A stretch of DNA of 6,767 nt, taken from assembly GCA_020850375.1 (NCBI GenBank), contig JADZET010000128.1, positions 1 to 6,767 on the forward strand. Reading direction: 5' to 3'. Shown here piece by piece: positions 1 to 5,982 of this stretch. The stretch is from Phycisphaeraceae bacterium (GTDB lineage: Bacteria; Planctomycetota; Phycisphaerae; Phycisphaerales; Phycisphaeraceae). The notes beneath the pieces are model-generated. The model did not search any database. It saw only the letters and a list, made by a program, of their open reading frames with translations, and was not told the DNA's origin. Each line of letters begins with the position of its first letter. Positions within the stretch are counted from its first letter, which is position 1. The position numbers and the translations under genes were made by a program.

Positions 1-1512
1 GGCAACACGTCGGCCCGTGTGGCCGCTTCGGCCAAGAAAGAGAGTCAGAACATGGACGGTCAGGACCCCAAGAACCAGAACGAAGGCACCCAGGACACTT
101 CCAACATCGAGGCGAAGGTGGATGAGGCCACTGCCACCGCGACGGCTGAAGCCGTGCCTGATCCCGTGGCTGAGATGCGAACCAAGGTCGCCGCGGAGAC
201 ACAGCGGATCGCCGGCATCCGTGAGCTGTGCGCCGGCAAGCATCCGGGGCTTCCGGGGGTGGAGGCCAAGGCCATCGCTGAGGGTTGGGACCTGACCAAG
301 ACCGAGCTCGAGGTTCTGCGTGCCTCCCGGCCCAAGGCGCCGATGGGGTACGTGGTGACTTCCCCGACCATCACGGGGGCGGTGCTCCAAGCCGCCTGCC
401 TGCTGTCGGCCAAGATCCACAAGCCCGAGGCCCACTGCGATGAGCAGGCTCTGGACGTGGCGTCCAAGCGCTTCCGCAGCGGCATCAGCCTGCAGGAACT
501 CCTGCTCGAAGCTGCCATCGCCAACGGGTATGTCGGCCACAGCTTCCGCTCCGACGCTCGGCGGATCATGGAGTACGCCTTCTCGAGTCAGCATCCGGCC
601 ATGGCACCGATCCAGGCGGCCCTGTCGAACATCGACATTGGCGGGATCCTTTCGAGCGTGGCCAACAAGTTCCTGCTCGAGGGCTTCTTCAGTGTCGAGC
701 GGACCTGGCGGAACATCTGTGCCGTGCGCAGTGTCGGCGACTTTAAGACGGTGACGAGCTACCGCCTGATCGGCACGGACCAGTACGAGCAGGTTGCTCC
801 GGGCGGTGAGCTCAAGCACGGCACCCTGGGCCAGGAAACCTACTCGAACAAGGCTGACACCTATGGCCTGCTCTTGGGGATCGACCGGCGGGACATCATC
901 AACGACGACCTCGGGGCCATCTCGACCGTCCCCCGCAAGCTCGGACGCGGCAGCGGCCTGAAGATCAACGACGTCTTCTGGACCATCTTCCTGAACAACG
1001 CCGCGTTCTTCGCCACGGGGAACAAGAACTACCTCAGTGGGGCGAACACCGCCCTGGGCATCGACGCGATGAGTGCCGTCGAGCAGGCGTTCAGCGACCA
1101 GGTGGATGCCGACGGCAAGCCCATTGGTGTGCTGCCGGCCGTGCTGCTCGTGCCGACGAGCCTGTCGGCCATGGCCACGCAGTTGTTCAAGTCCCTCGAG
1201 ATCCGCGACACCACGGCCAACACCAAGACGCCCGTGGCCAACCCGCACCAGGGCAAGTTCCTCGCCGAGGTCAGCCGGTACCTGGGCAACAGCAAGTTCG
1301 CCGGCAACAGCCAGAAGGCCTGGTACCTGCTGGCGGATCCGGCCGACCTGGCGGTGATCGAGGTGGCGTTCCTCAACGGGCAGGAGTCGCCCACGATCGA
1401 GACGGCCGAGGCGGACTTCAACGTCCTGGGCGTGCAGCTGCGCGGCTACCACGACTTCGGCGTGGCCCTGCAGGACCCGCGCGGGGGCGTCAAGGCCAAG
1501 GGTGAGGTGTAA
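1..1512 (+). CDS. Major capsid protein, 3' part of a probable prohead protease/capsid fusion (5' end outside window)
   Basis: The reading frame is open from base 1, so the gene begins upstream; 503 residues are visible. The first residues (GNTSARV) look like the end of a prohead protease. A hydrophilic, low-complexity linker follows (about residues 8-60), then a helical segment with the pattern RIAGIRELC...HPG...EAKAIAEGWD...ELEVLRASRP (about 69-112), which I associate with the scaffold-like region between protease and capsid domains in fused phage proteins. From about residue 115 to the end is a capsid domain resembling Mu gpT/HK97-type major head subunits, with RRDIINDDLGA near residues 294-304 and a C-terminal GVALQDPRGG. 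The product would assemble the procapsid shell and be cut by its own protease part. An ATG at 52 follows a purine-rich tract (34-44) at ribosome-binding distance, so a separate scaffold-capsid product is possible; a GTG at 19 has less support. The fusion is inferred from family resemblance; the capsid identity is firmer. Confidence 0.88.
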   Translation, partial: GNTSARVAASAKKESQNMDGQDPKNQNEGTQDTSNIEAKVDEATATATAEAVPDPVAEMRTKVAAETQRIAGIRELCAGKHPGLPGVEAKAIAEGWDLTKTELEVLRASRPKAPMGYVVTSPTITGAVLQAACLLSAKIHKPEAHCDEQALDVASKRFRSGISLQELLLEAAIANGYVGHSFRSDARRIMEYAFSSQHPAMAPIQAALSNIDIGGILSSVANKFLLEGFFSVERTWRNICAVRSVGDFKTVTSYRLIGTDQYEQVAPGGELKHGTLGQETYSNKADTYGLLLGIDRRDIINDDLGAISTVPRKLGRGSGLKINDVFWTIFLNNAAFFATGNKNYLSGANTALGIDAMSAVEQAFSDQVDADGKPIGVLPAVLLVPTSLSAMATQLFKSLEIRDTTANTKTPVANPHQGKFLAEVSRYLGNSKFAGNSQKAWYLLADPADLAVIEVAFLNGQESPTIETAEADFNVLGVQLRGYHDFGVALQDPRGGVKAKGEV

Positions 1513-1515
1513 GGC

Positions 1516-1914
1516 TTAGGAGGTGGGTTGCTCTGGACGTCTGCGTTTGAATGAGCGTGCAGTGAAGGCGAACGCCATGGCTAACGAAAGAAAGAGCAGA
1601 AGCTGTTTGGCCGTCTCATACTTGGCCCGAAATTCACCAAGGGTCATCTGCCAACCTGTCGATCCGGTATCTCCCGTGACCATCAGAGAGAACGGGAACA
1701 GCCAGGGCGTTTGCCCCTGCACAACCTGATCCACGAAATGCAATCGGAGCGCGTCCGTTGCCCCATCAAACCATGGCCAAAGAACCAGGATGGCGCCCAG
1801 GAAAAGGAATCCTCGAACTCGTGTCCTGCTGAAGGACAGCCAGACGCTCCCAACGATGACCGCCGCACATACCAGCCAGGCGGCGAGGAACACATAAGAC
1901 TCAGCAGTGGTCAT
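1516..1914 (-). CDS. Three-helix membrane protein of unknown function (phage cargo/moron candidate)
   Basis: A 132-residue protein I do not recognise. Hydrophobic segments lie at about residues 7-28, 33-50 and 102-119. The basic loop between the first two (RTRVR) and the basic C-terminal tail (KRRRP) suggest both face the cytoplasm, so the roughly 50-residue segment 51-101 would lie outside the membrane. The ATG at 1914 was chosen because GGGGAG sits about 7-8 bases upstream and the first helix starts right after it; the frame runs open further upstream to 2022 but that extension is uncharged by any motif and overlaps the next gene. The stop codon is 3 bases from the stop of the capsid gene, facing it. 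GC across 1561-1920 is about 57%, lower than most structural genes nearby, which suggests separate acquisition. Placement against the direction of the late operon fits a gene expressed in the lysogen, for example in exclusion of other phages, but no function can be read from the sequence. Confidence 0.7.
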   Translation of the reverse strand: MTTAESYVFLAAWLVCAAVIVGSVWLSFSRTRVRGFLFLGAILVLWPWFDGATDALRLHFVDQVVQGQTPWLFPFSLMVTGDTGSTGWQMTLGEFRAKYETAKQLLLFLSLAMAFAFTARSFKRRRPEQPTS

Positions 1915-1964
1915 GGGGTCGCTCCCCGATGTTACGCGGCGACTCAGATTTCGAACCATGATAA

Positions 1965-1980
1965 CCGAGCGCGCGCTCGG
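1965..1980. repeat. Perfect 16-bp palindrome before the decoration gene
   Basis: CCGAGCGCGCGCTCGG reads identically on both strands. It lies in the 82-base gap between the divergent starts at 1914 (-) and 1997 (+), ending two bases before the AGGAG ribosome-binding site of the + strand gene (1983-1987). As RNA it can form a six-pair stem with a GCGC loop; as DNA it could bind a dimeric regulator. No T-run follows, so it does not look like a rho-independent terminator. The role is unknown. Confidence 0.6.
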
Positions 1981-1996
1981 ATAGGAGAAGCAAGAC

Positions 1997-2326
1997 ATGG
2001 CGACGTTCGTGCATGACGGCAATGTGATCGACTACACCCCCGGAAGTGACGTGGCGTCCGGTGCGGTGGTGGTCCAGGGCGAACTGGTCGGTGTCTCGCC
2101 GCGCCCCATCGCGGCCAACACCGCCGGCGTGCTGGCCGTGGCGGGTGTGTTCGACTTCCCCAAGGCCACGGGGGCGAGCACGGCCATCACGGCGGGGGCC
2201 AACTGCTACTGGGATGCCGGCAACCAGCGGGCAACGACCACGGCCAGTGGGAACAAACTGATCGGCAAGAGCGTGCGTGCGGCGGCCGATGCCGACGCGA
2301 CGGTGCGTATCCGCCTGATGCAGTAG
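1997..2326 (+). CDS. Capsid decoration protein, DUF2190 family
   Basis: A 109-residue protein with the typical DUF2190 (COG5471) layout: a short N-terminal strand (MATFVHDGNVIDYTPG), a central stretch AGVLAVAGVFDFPKA, then TAGANCYWD...NKLIGKSVRAA and a short C-terminal strand VRIRLMQ. Members are small beta-rich proteins that sit on the outside of phage heads and stabilise the shell, and they are usually encoded directly after the major capsid gene, as here once the reverse-strand insert is discounted. The ATG has AGGAG nine bases upstream. The upstream palindrome lies next to this ribosome-binding site and might affect translation. Length is usual for the family. Old database names tie the family to RecA/RadA; nothing here supports a recombinase role. 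Confidence 0.88.
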   Translation: MATFVHDGNVIDYTPGSDVASGAVVVQGELVGVSPRPIAANTAGVLAVAGVFDFPKATGASTAITAGANCYWDAGNQRATTTASGNKLIGKSVRAAADADATVRIRLMQ

Positions 2327-2354
2327 CCCCCGCCCCCGGAAGGAGTGTCCGAGC

Positions 2355-2738
2355 GTGACCGATCTGCTAGCCCTGGGCGCTGCGTGGCTCGACCAGATGC
2401 GATTGGCGCATCTGTCCCAGCTCGTGACGTATGAGCGTGGGACAGACTCGGTCGAGCTGGCCGCCACGCTCGGAACCACGAGCTACGAGGTCACGGACGA
2501 CACGGGCACGACGGTCCGAGCCCAGGGTATGGATTTCATCGTGAGTAGCGGGGACCTGATGCTAAGTGGTCAGGTCGCGGCGCCCCGCGTCGGTGACAGG
2601 ATTCGGCTGACGCAGGGCACGACGCAGCGGGTGTTTGAGGTGCTCGACCTGGCTGGAAGTGGCCACTACAGGCCGTGCGACCCGACGGGACAGATGCTCC
2701 GAATTCACGCCAAGCAGATCGACGAGGTGACGTCTTGA
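2355..2738 (+). CDS. Probable head-closure (head-tail stopper) protein
   Basis: A 127-residue protein starting at GTG, with AGGAG nine bases upstream. An N-terminal helix (about residues 1-20) is followed by a beta-rich domain (VTYERGTDSVELAATLGTT, then DFIVSS, PRVGDRIRLT and VFEVLDL) ending in DPTGQMLRIHAKQI. This arrangement of a compact beta-barrel reached through a helix, with 'GDRI...FEVL' strands and a C-terminal return strand, resembles small phage neck proteins that close the head after DNA packaging. Its position between decoration protein and tail terminator agrees. The assignment rests on gene order and general fold pattern, not on a diagnostic motif, so another neck role is possible. 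The end of the gene overlaps the TTG start of the next by four bases (TTGA). Confidence 0.6.
   Translation: MTDLLALGAAWLDQMRLAHLSQLVTYERGTDSVELAATLGTTSYEVTDDTGTTVRAQGMDFIVSSGDLMLSGQVAAPRVGDRIRLTQGTTQRVFEVLDLAGSGHYRPCDPTGQMLRIHAKQIDEVTS
2394..2414 (+). repeat. 8-bp perfect inverted repeat within the head-closure gene
   Basis: CAGATGCG (2394-2401) and its exact complement CGCATCTG (2407-2414) are separated by the 5-base loop ATTGG. It falls in codons 14-20 of the GTG-started gene. The mRNA could fold into a stable hairpin there. It may be chance in GC-rich coding DNA; no T-run follows. Confidence 0.4.
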
Positions 2739-2986
2739 ACCGTCCGTGTGAAGAGCATCAGTATGAGCGGGTCTGCAAGAACGAGTTCGCGGCCCTCAAT
2801 GCCAAGCTCGACCGCCTGGACGAAGCCATCCGCGGCACGCCCGGCAACGGCAACCCGGGGATCAAGGTACGGCTCGACCGGCTCGAACAGGCCCAGGCGG
2901 TGCGGTCGCGCCTGATGTGGATCATCGCCGGCTCCGTGGCGTCGCTGGCCGTGGCGGCGGTGTGGAAGTTAGTCGTGGGAGGTTAA
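2735..2986 (+). CDS. Small coiled-coil protein with one C-terminal membrane helix (XhlA-like architecture)
   Basis: An 83-residue protein. The start is taken as TTG at 2735: it overlaps the preceding stop as TTGA and has GAGG seven bases upstream. An in-frame ATG at 2675 would add 20 residues that only mirror the upstream gene in another frame. Two cysteines (C5 and C14) flank a His near the N-terminus. Heptad-like helices follow at about 16-33 (FAALNAKLDRLDEAI) and 43-58 (KVRLDRLEQAQAV), split by a glycine/proline turn (GTPGNGNPG), then a hydrophobic helix at about 60-80. Coiled coil plus C-terminal anchor is the layout of XhlA-type phage proteins, some of which act with holins at the membrane during lysis. 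Here it sits among neck genes, so a lysis role is uncertain; it may instead be a membrane-anchored accessory. I am confident that it is a real gene, not of its job. Confidence 0.68.
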   Translation: MNRPCEEHQYERVCKNEFAALNAKLDRLDEAIRGTPGNGNPGIKVRLDRLEQAQAVRSRLMWIIAGSVASLAVAAVWKLVVGG

Positions 2987-2988
2987 CC

Positions 2989-3423
2989 GTGTCCACCATC
3001 CTCGACATCGCCGACGCTGTGACGGCCGAACTCAACTCGCCGACCAGCCCCCTCGCTAGCCAGGTGGTCGCCCAACGGCACTACAAGCCCACATTCGACC
3101 TCAAGGAACTCAAGGACCTCCGCGTGGTGGTCGTGCCCAAGGCCGTCGAGAATACTGGGGCGACGCGGACATTGATGCAGATGGACGTGCAGATCGACGT
3201 CGGCGTGCTCAAGAAGCTCGGCGACGATCCCGTGGCGGAGGCGGACGAATTGATGACGCTTGTCGAGGCGATTGCAGCCTATCTGCGATCACGCCCGTTG
3301 GCAGGGGTTCCCGGGGCGGCGTGGGTGCGGTGCGAGAACACGCCGATCTACGCCCCCGATCACCTTGAGCAACTCCGCCAATTCACCAGTGTCCTGACGC
3401 TGACGTACCGCGTCCTGAGGTAA
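2989..3423 (+). CDS. Probable tail terminator / minor tail protein
   Basis: A 144-residue protein starting at GTG (2989), with GGGAGG six bases upstream overlapping the end of the previous gene; a longer frame from 2917 only overlaps that gene. Visible blocks: an N-terminal helix (STILDIADAVTAELNS), a strand (LRVVVVPKAVE), a second strand (QMDVQIDVGVLKK), a long acidic helix (DPVAEADELMTLVEAIAAYL), then ENTPIYAPDHLEQLRQFTSVLTLTYRVLR. This alpha/beta pattern with a final strand 'FTSVLTLTYR' resembles tail terminator proteins, which form a ring at the top of the tail tube and connect it to the head. Position before the gp10-like and tube genes fits. The assignment is by pattern and order; I see no unique motif. 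Confidence 0.6.
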   Translation: MSTILDIADAVTAELNSPTSPLASQVVAQRHYKPTFDLKELKDLRVVVVPKAVENTGATRTLMQMDVQIDVGVLKKLGDDPVAEADELMTLVEAIAAYLRSRPLAGVPGAAWVRCENTPIYAPDHLEQLRQFTSVLTLTYRVLR

Positions 3424-3426
3424 GCC

Positions 3427-3840
3427 ATGAGCGTGACGAAGAAGTGGATGGGTGCGGCCGACGTGGCCGTGACGGACGTGGGTGAGCTTCTCGTCCGCAG
3501 CGGTGGCGCCGTGGAGATCAAGCGGGCCAAGATCAATGCCGCCTCCAACGGTGCGGCCGGCAACACACTGCTTCCGGGGGTGGCGGGCAAGAAGCTTTGT
3601 GTTCTGGGCGTGTGCCTGATCGCGGCCGGGGCGGTGAACACGACGTTCTACTCCGGGCCGGCGGACACGGGCACGGCGGTCAGCGCTGCACTCGCCCTGG
3701 CAGCCAACGGCGGGTTCGTCCTGCCGGTTCCGGGGGACCGTGAGCAGTACTGGTTCGCCACGAATGCCGGGGAAGCGTTGACGTTGCTCCTCAGTGCTGT
3801 GGTGCAGTGCAGCGGCTGGATCATCTACTTCGAGGTGTAG
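3427..3840 (+). CDS. Beta-rich virion-associated protein of unknown function
   Basis: A 137-residue protein with ATG start; the GAGG of its ribosome-binding site spans the end of the previous gene. After a variable N-terminus, the body alternates short strands and glycine/alanine turns: KKLCVLGVCLIAAGAVNTTFYSG, AALALAANGGFVLPVPG, then EQYWFATNAGEALTLLL and a final strand VQCSGWIIYFEV. This repeats a pattern I have seen in phage proteins lying beside tail or capsid surface genes: a small beta-sandwich whose last strand ends in 'YVEV'-like residues. There is no signal peptide, and the hydrophobic stretch at about 57-70 is more likely a buried strand than a membrane helix. It ends two bases before the next gene. 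Likely a structural or surface-decorating protein; a specific name would be a guess. Confidence 0.6.
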   Translation: MSVTKKWMGAADVAVTDVGELLVRSGGAVEIKRAKINAASNGAAGNTLLPGVAGKKLCVLGVCLIAAGAVNTTFYSGPADTGTAVSAALALAANGGFVLPVPGDREQYWFATNAGEALTLLLSAVVQCSGWIIYFEV

Positions 3841-3842
3841 TC

Positions 3843-4445
3843 GTGGCCAGTGACCTGTTCAGCGTAGCGGGGGCGATCGAGGCCAACCCGGCGTCTTCCT
3901 GGGTGAAGGTGCTGGGGGCGACGATCAGCTCGGACGGCCAGTTCGCCACGGGCGGGGTGAACACCGTCTATCACTGGCTCGATGCTGGGATTGATCCCGC
4001 CAAGCAGTTCACGCAGGTCCAGATCCCGGCTGAGATCGCGCTGACCAGCGCCAACACGTTCGGTGGCGGCCTGCGCCTGCAGGAGGGTGCGAGCAGCGGC
4101 TACGTCCCCTACTACTACAAGGGCGGCAGCATCTACGGCTGGGCGGTGATGATGCAGATCGACGGCGGCGCGATGGTGCCGCTGGGCAGCCCCATTCAGA
4201 CCTCGACGCCGCCGCTGTCGCTGCGGTTCGAGGCGGATGGCAACCAACTGGTCCTCAAGAAAAAGGCCGCCGGGGACGCCGACTGGGTGACGATCCGTAC
4301 CGCCACCGATGCGACCTACCCCACAGGCAGGGTGGGACTGATCTCCGCTCACCCGTCGTCAGGGTTCTTCCTCGACGCCTGGGAGGCGGGATCGCTCACG
4401 CACCCTTCCACAGCAGGCATGCTCCTGCGGGGGGTGGGCGCGTGA
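3843..4445 (+). CDS. Concanavalin/LamG-like beta-sandwich virion protein
   Basis: A 200-residue protein starting at GTG (3843), with GAGG seven bases upstream inside the end of the previous gene. It is built of many short beta-strands with Trp/Tyr-rich turns: VYHWLDAG, FGGGLRLQEG, GYVPYYYKGGSIYGW, PLSLRFEADGNQLVLKKK, DWVTIRTATDATYPTGRVGLIS and FFLDAWEAGS. The run 'G..L.LRFEADGNQLVLKKKA...W..I.T.TD.TYPTGRVGL' followed by 'LDAWEAG' is the pattern of concanavalin-like (LamG or 3-keto-disaccharide hydrolase-like) domains, which often bind sugars. On a phage such a protein could decorate head or tail and touch host glycans. No catalytic residues can be assigned. The stop codon overlaps the next start as GTGA. 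Fold assignment is moderate; carbohydrate binding is inferred. Confidence 0.62.
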   Translation: MASDLFSVAGAIEANPASSWVKVLGATISSDGQFATGGVNTVYHWLDAGIDPAKQFTQVQIPAEIALTSANTFGGGLRLQEGASSGYVPYYYKGGSIYGWAVMMQIDGGAMVPLGSPIQTSTPPLSLRFEADGNQLVLKKKAAGDADWVTIRTATDATYPTGRVGLISAHPSSGFFLDAWEAGSLTHPSTAGMLLRGVGA

Positions 4446-4864
4446 TCCAGATCGACTTCAAGGCGATGTTCTTCGATCGGCCTGCGGTGCTGAGCGCTGT
4501 CGACAAAGCCACGCGGCGCGTGCTGAGCAGGTTCGGGGCCTTCGTCCGCACCACCGCCAAGCGCAGCATCCGGCGGAAGAAGGGGCCGAGTGCCCCCGGC
4601 AGTCCGCCGCACTCACACGAGGGGTCGCTGCGGCGGTTGATCTACTTCGGCTATGACCCGAGCAAGCGGTCTGTCGTCGTGGGGCCGGTGCCCTTTGGCA
4701 AGGGCGAGGCGCCGGCCCTGCTCGAACACGGCGGCACGACCACGCTCAAACGTCGCGGCAAGGCCTTGCCGGCCCACTATCGCCAGCGGTCGTTCATGGG
4801 CCCCGCTCTTGAAGCCGAGAAGCCCAAGCTGCCGGCGATGTGGGCGGACAGTGTTAAACGGTAA
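4442..4864 (+). CDS. HK97 gp10-like neck / tail-completion protein
   Basis: A 140-residue, strongly basic protein whose GTG start overlaps the previous stop (GTGA), so translation is probably coupled. An amphipathic N-terminal helix (AVDKATRRVLSRFGAFVRTTA, about 19-39) leads to the motif RRKKGPSAPGSPPHSHEGSL, then a strand RSVVVGPVPFG, then ALLEHGGT and a C-terminal helix with a conserved 'R.FMGPALE..KPKLP' pattern. This is the signature order of HK97-gp10/virion-morphogenesis-type proteins, which join tail and head and are encoded just before the tail tube gene, as here. Length is usual. The family is clear; the exact neck position in this phage is inferred. Confidence 0.82.
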   Translation: MIQIDFKAMFFDRPAVLSAVDKATRRVLSRFGAFVRTTAKRSIRRKKGPSAPGSPPHSHEGSLRRLIYFGYDPSKRSVVVGPVPFGKGEAPALLEHGGTTTLKRRGKALPAHYRQRSFMGPALEAEKPKLPAMWADSVKR

Positions 4865-4882
4865 CCACGAGAGGATCCAGCC

Positions 4883-5299
4883 ATGCCCAGCTTCATCTTG
4901 GGGATGAACGCCAAGCTCTATTTCGGGACGGCCGGCGCCACGGCCGCGACCGAGATGACCAATGTCCGCAACGTCACGCTGACCCTCGAAGCCGGCGAGG
5001 CCGACGTCACCACGCGGGCCAATCAGGGCTGGCGAGCCACCGCGCCGACCCTGCGCGAGTGCACCTGCGAGTTCGAGATGGTCTGGGACCCAGCCGACGC
5101 GGGGTTCACGGCCATCAAAGACGCCTTCCTCGCGGCCGGCACGGTGGCGCTCAAGATCCTCGACAAGGCCAACGGCCAGGGGCCGGACGGGGATTTTTCC
5201 ATCACGTCGTTCAGCCGTGGCGAACAACTCGAAGAGGCGATCACCGTCAGCGTGACGGCCAAGCTCGCCGCCTTTAGGGATTGGATCGTAGGGAGCTAA
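4883..5299 (+). CDS. Phage tail tube (major tail) protein
   Basis: A 138-residue protein with ATG start and a GAGAGG ribosome-binding site about eight bases upstream. It opens with FILGMNAKLYFGT and contains NVRNVTLTLEAGEADVTTR, GWRAT, CEFEMVWDPAD, FTAIKDAFL and a final pair of strands ITSFSRGEQLEEAITVSVT. This is the pattern of a well-known tail tube family in siphoviruses and prophages; the protein stacks in hexameric rings around the tape measure to form the DNA channel. Its place after the gp10-like gene and before the tail assembly chaperone is as expected. The stop codon lies nine bases from the stop of the reverse-strand toxin gene. Nothing looks truncated. Confidence 0.88.
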   Translation: MPSFILGMNAKLYFGTAGATAATEMTNVRNVTLTLEAGEADVTTRANQGWRATAPTLRECTCEFEMVWDPADAGFTAIKDAFLAAGTVALKILDKANGQGPDGDFSITSFSRGEQLEEAITVSVTAKLAAFRDWIVGS

Positions 5300-5308
5300 A
5301 TGTCGCTG

Positions 5309-5731
5309 TTAGCGCACCAACTCGACGCCCACGCCCAGTTGCCCAGCCGACTGCGCCAGGTCTTCGTCGGCCGTCAGCAGGGTGGCTTCTTGGCTTGCGG
5401 CCACGGCCAGATGAAGGGCGTCAAGTGTGCGCAGGGGCGTGGTGAACTTCGACAGCCAGTTTTGGGCCAGCGTGTACTGCGCCGCCTCTACGGACACCAT
5501 CTGGTAGATCCCGTCCGCTCGGTGGTCGGCAAAGATCCGCAAGGCCTGCCTGGCGCCCTGGACTTCAAGCACACCGCTCCGGACCTTCATGGCGACGGCC
5601 GAATGGAACTCAACCTCCACCAGCGGGCTGATCGACAGTCCCTTGGCCGCCGAGACAGCCTTCTGGGCCTTGGCGCTCAGGGCCTCGGGGCAGTAGCACG
5701 GCACCAGCACACTCGTGTCGAGGTAGATCAT
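5309..5731 (-). CDS. vapC: PIN-domain ribonuclease toxin, VapC family
   Basis: A 140-residue PIN-domain protein covering the whole family fold. Acidic residues expected to hold the metal are visible: D5 in MIYLDTS, E41 in VEVEFHSAV, D104 in TLDALHLAVA and D122 in LLTADEDLA. VapC toxins cleave specific RNAs (tRNA or rRNA sites) when released from their antitoxin; the target here cannot be told. The ATG overlaps the antitoxin stop by one base (TGATG), so the two genes are translationally coupled; longer upstream extensions of the frame only run through the antitoxin gene. All four acids are kept, so the toxin looks active. It is transcribed from the antitoxin promoter against the direction of the phage late genes, and ends nine bases from the tail tube stop. 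Family assignment is strong. Confidence 0.92.
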   Translation of the reverse strand: MIYLDTSVLVPCYCPEALSAKAQKAVSAAKGLSISPLVEVEFHSAVAMKVRSGVLEVQGARQALRIFADHRADGIYQMVSVEAAQYTLAQNWLSKFTTPLRTLDALHLAVAASQEATLLTADEDLAQSAGQLGVGVELVR

Positions 5732-5970
5732 CAGAACCGGGCCTTCCGCCGCTCCTCGAGGACCGTCGAGGGCGAGGGCTTGCCCTTGACGCGGATGGAC
5801 TCGCGGAACTTCGACAGGTCCGGCAGCGACGGCTGCTCCTCGGGCTCGACGGGCCCCAGGCGGGCCACCGTCTTGCCCCGTTGGGTGATCAGGGTCGTTT
5901 GGCCCCGCTTGGCGGCCTCGAGCATGCTCTTGAACCGCTGGCGGGCCTCGCGGGCACTGAGTTTTCGCAT
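5731..5970 (-). CDS. Type II antitoxin, Phd/YefM-like, cognate of the VapC toxin
   Basis: A 79-residue protein beginning at the ATG at 5970, with AGGAG seven bases upstream; the 12-residue longer frame from 6006 would start inside the promoter and lacks a comparable site. The N-terminal half (MRKLSAREARQRFKSMLEAAKRG, then TLITQRGKTVARL) is the Phd/YefM DNA-binding fold. The C-terminal half (DLSKFRESIRVKG, then TVLEERRKARF) has the amphipathic, charged character of a toxin-binding tail. It would wrap the VapC active site and, with the toxin, repress its own promoter through the two GTGTACAC boxes just upstream. Pairing of a Phd-type antitoxin with a PIN toxin is common. No damage is seen. Confidence 0.9.
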   Translation of the reverse strand: MRKLSAREARQRFKSMLEAAKRGQTTLITQRGKTVARLGPVEPEEQPSLPDLSKFRESIRVKGKPSPSTVLEERRKARF

Positions 5971-5982
5971 GGCCAGACTCCT

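Noticed and set aside
60..569. 169-codon - strand open frame opposite the capsid gene
   Set aside because: Mirror frame of a conserved capsid region in GC-rich DNA; no motif and no convincing ribosome-binding site.
1711..2016. 101-codon + strand open frame running into the decoration gene
   Set aside because: Hydrophilic translation without pattern, opposite the membrane protein, whose hydrophobic segments and ribosome-binding site are coherent; no good start signal.
2675..2734. Earlier ATG start for the coiled-coil membrane protein
   Set aside because: It would overlap the head-closure gene by over 60 bases with a shadow-like N-terminus; the TTG at 2735 has a ribosome-binding site and a four-base stop overlap.
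3825..4352. 175-codon - strand open frame opposite the lectin-like gene
   Set aside because: Arg/Gly/His-rich translation typical of antisense frames; the + strand has tight operon spacing and domain pattern.
4613..5227. 204-codon - strand open frame opposite the gp10-like and tail tube genes
   Set aside because: It crosses two well-recognised + strand genes and has no domain of its own.
5295..5313. Inverted repeat GCTAA / TTAGC between tail tube and toxin stops as a bidirectional terminator
   Set aside because: Only five pairs with a nine-base loop and no T-run; it follows simply from two facing TAA stops.
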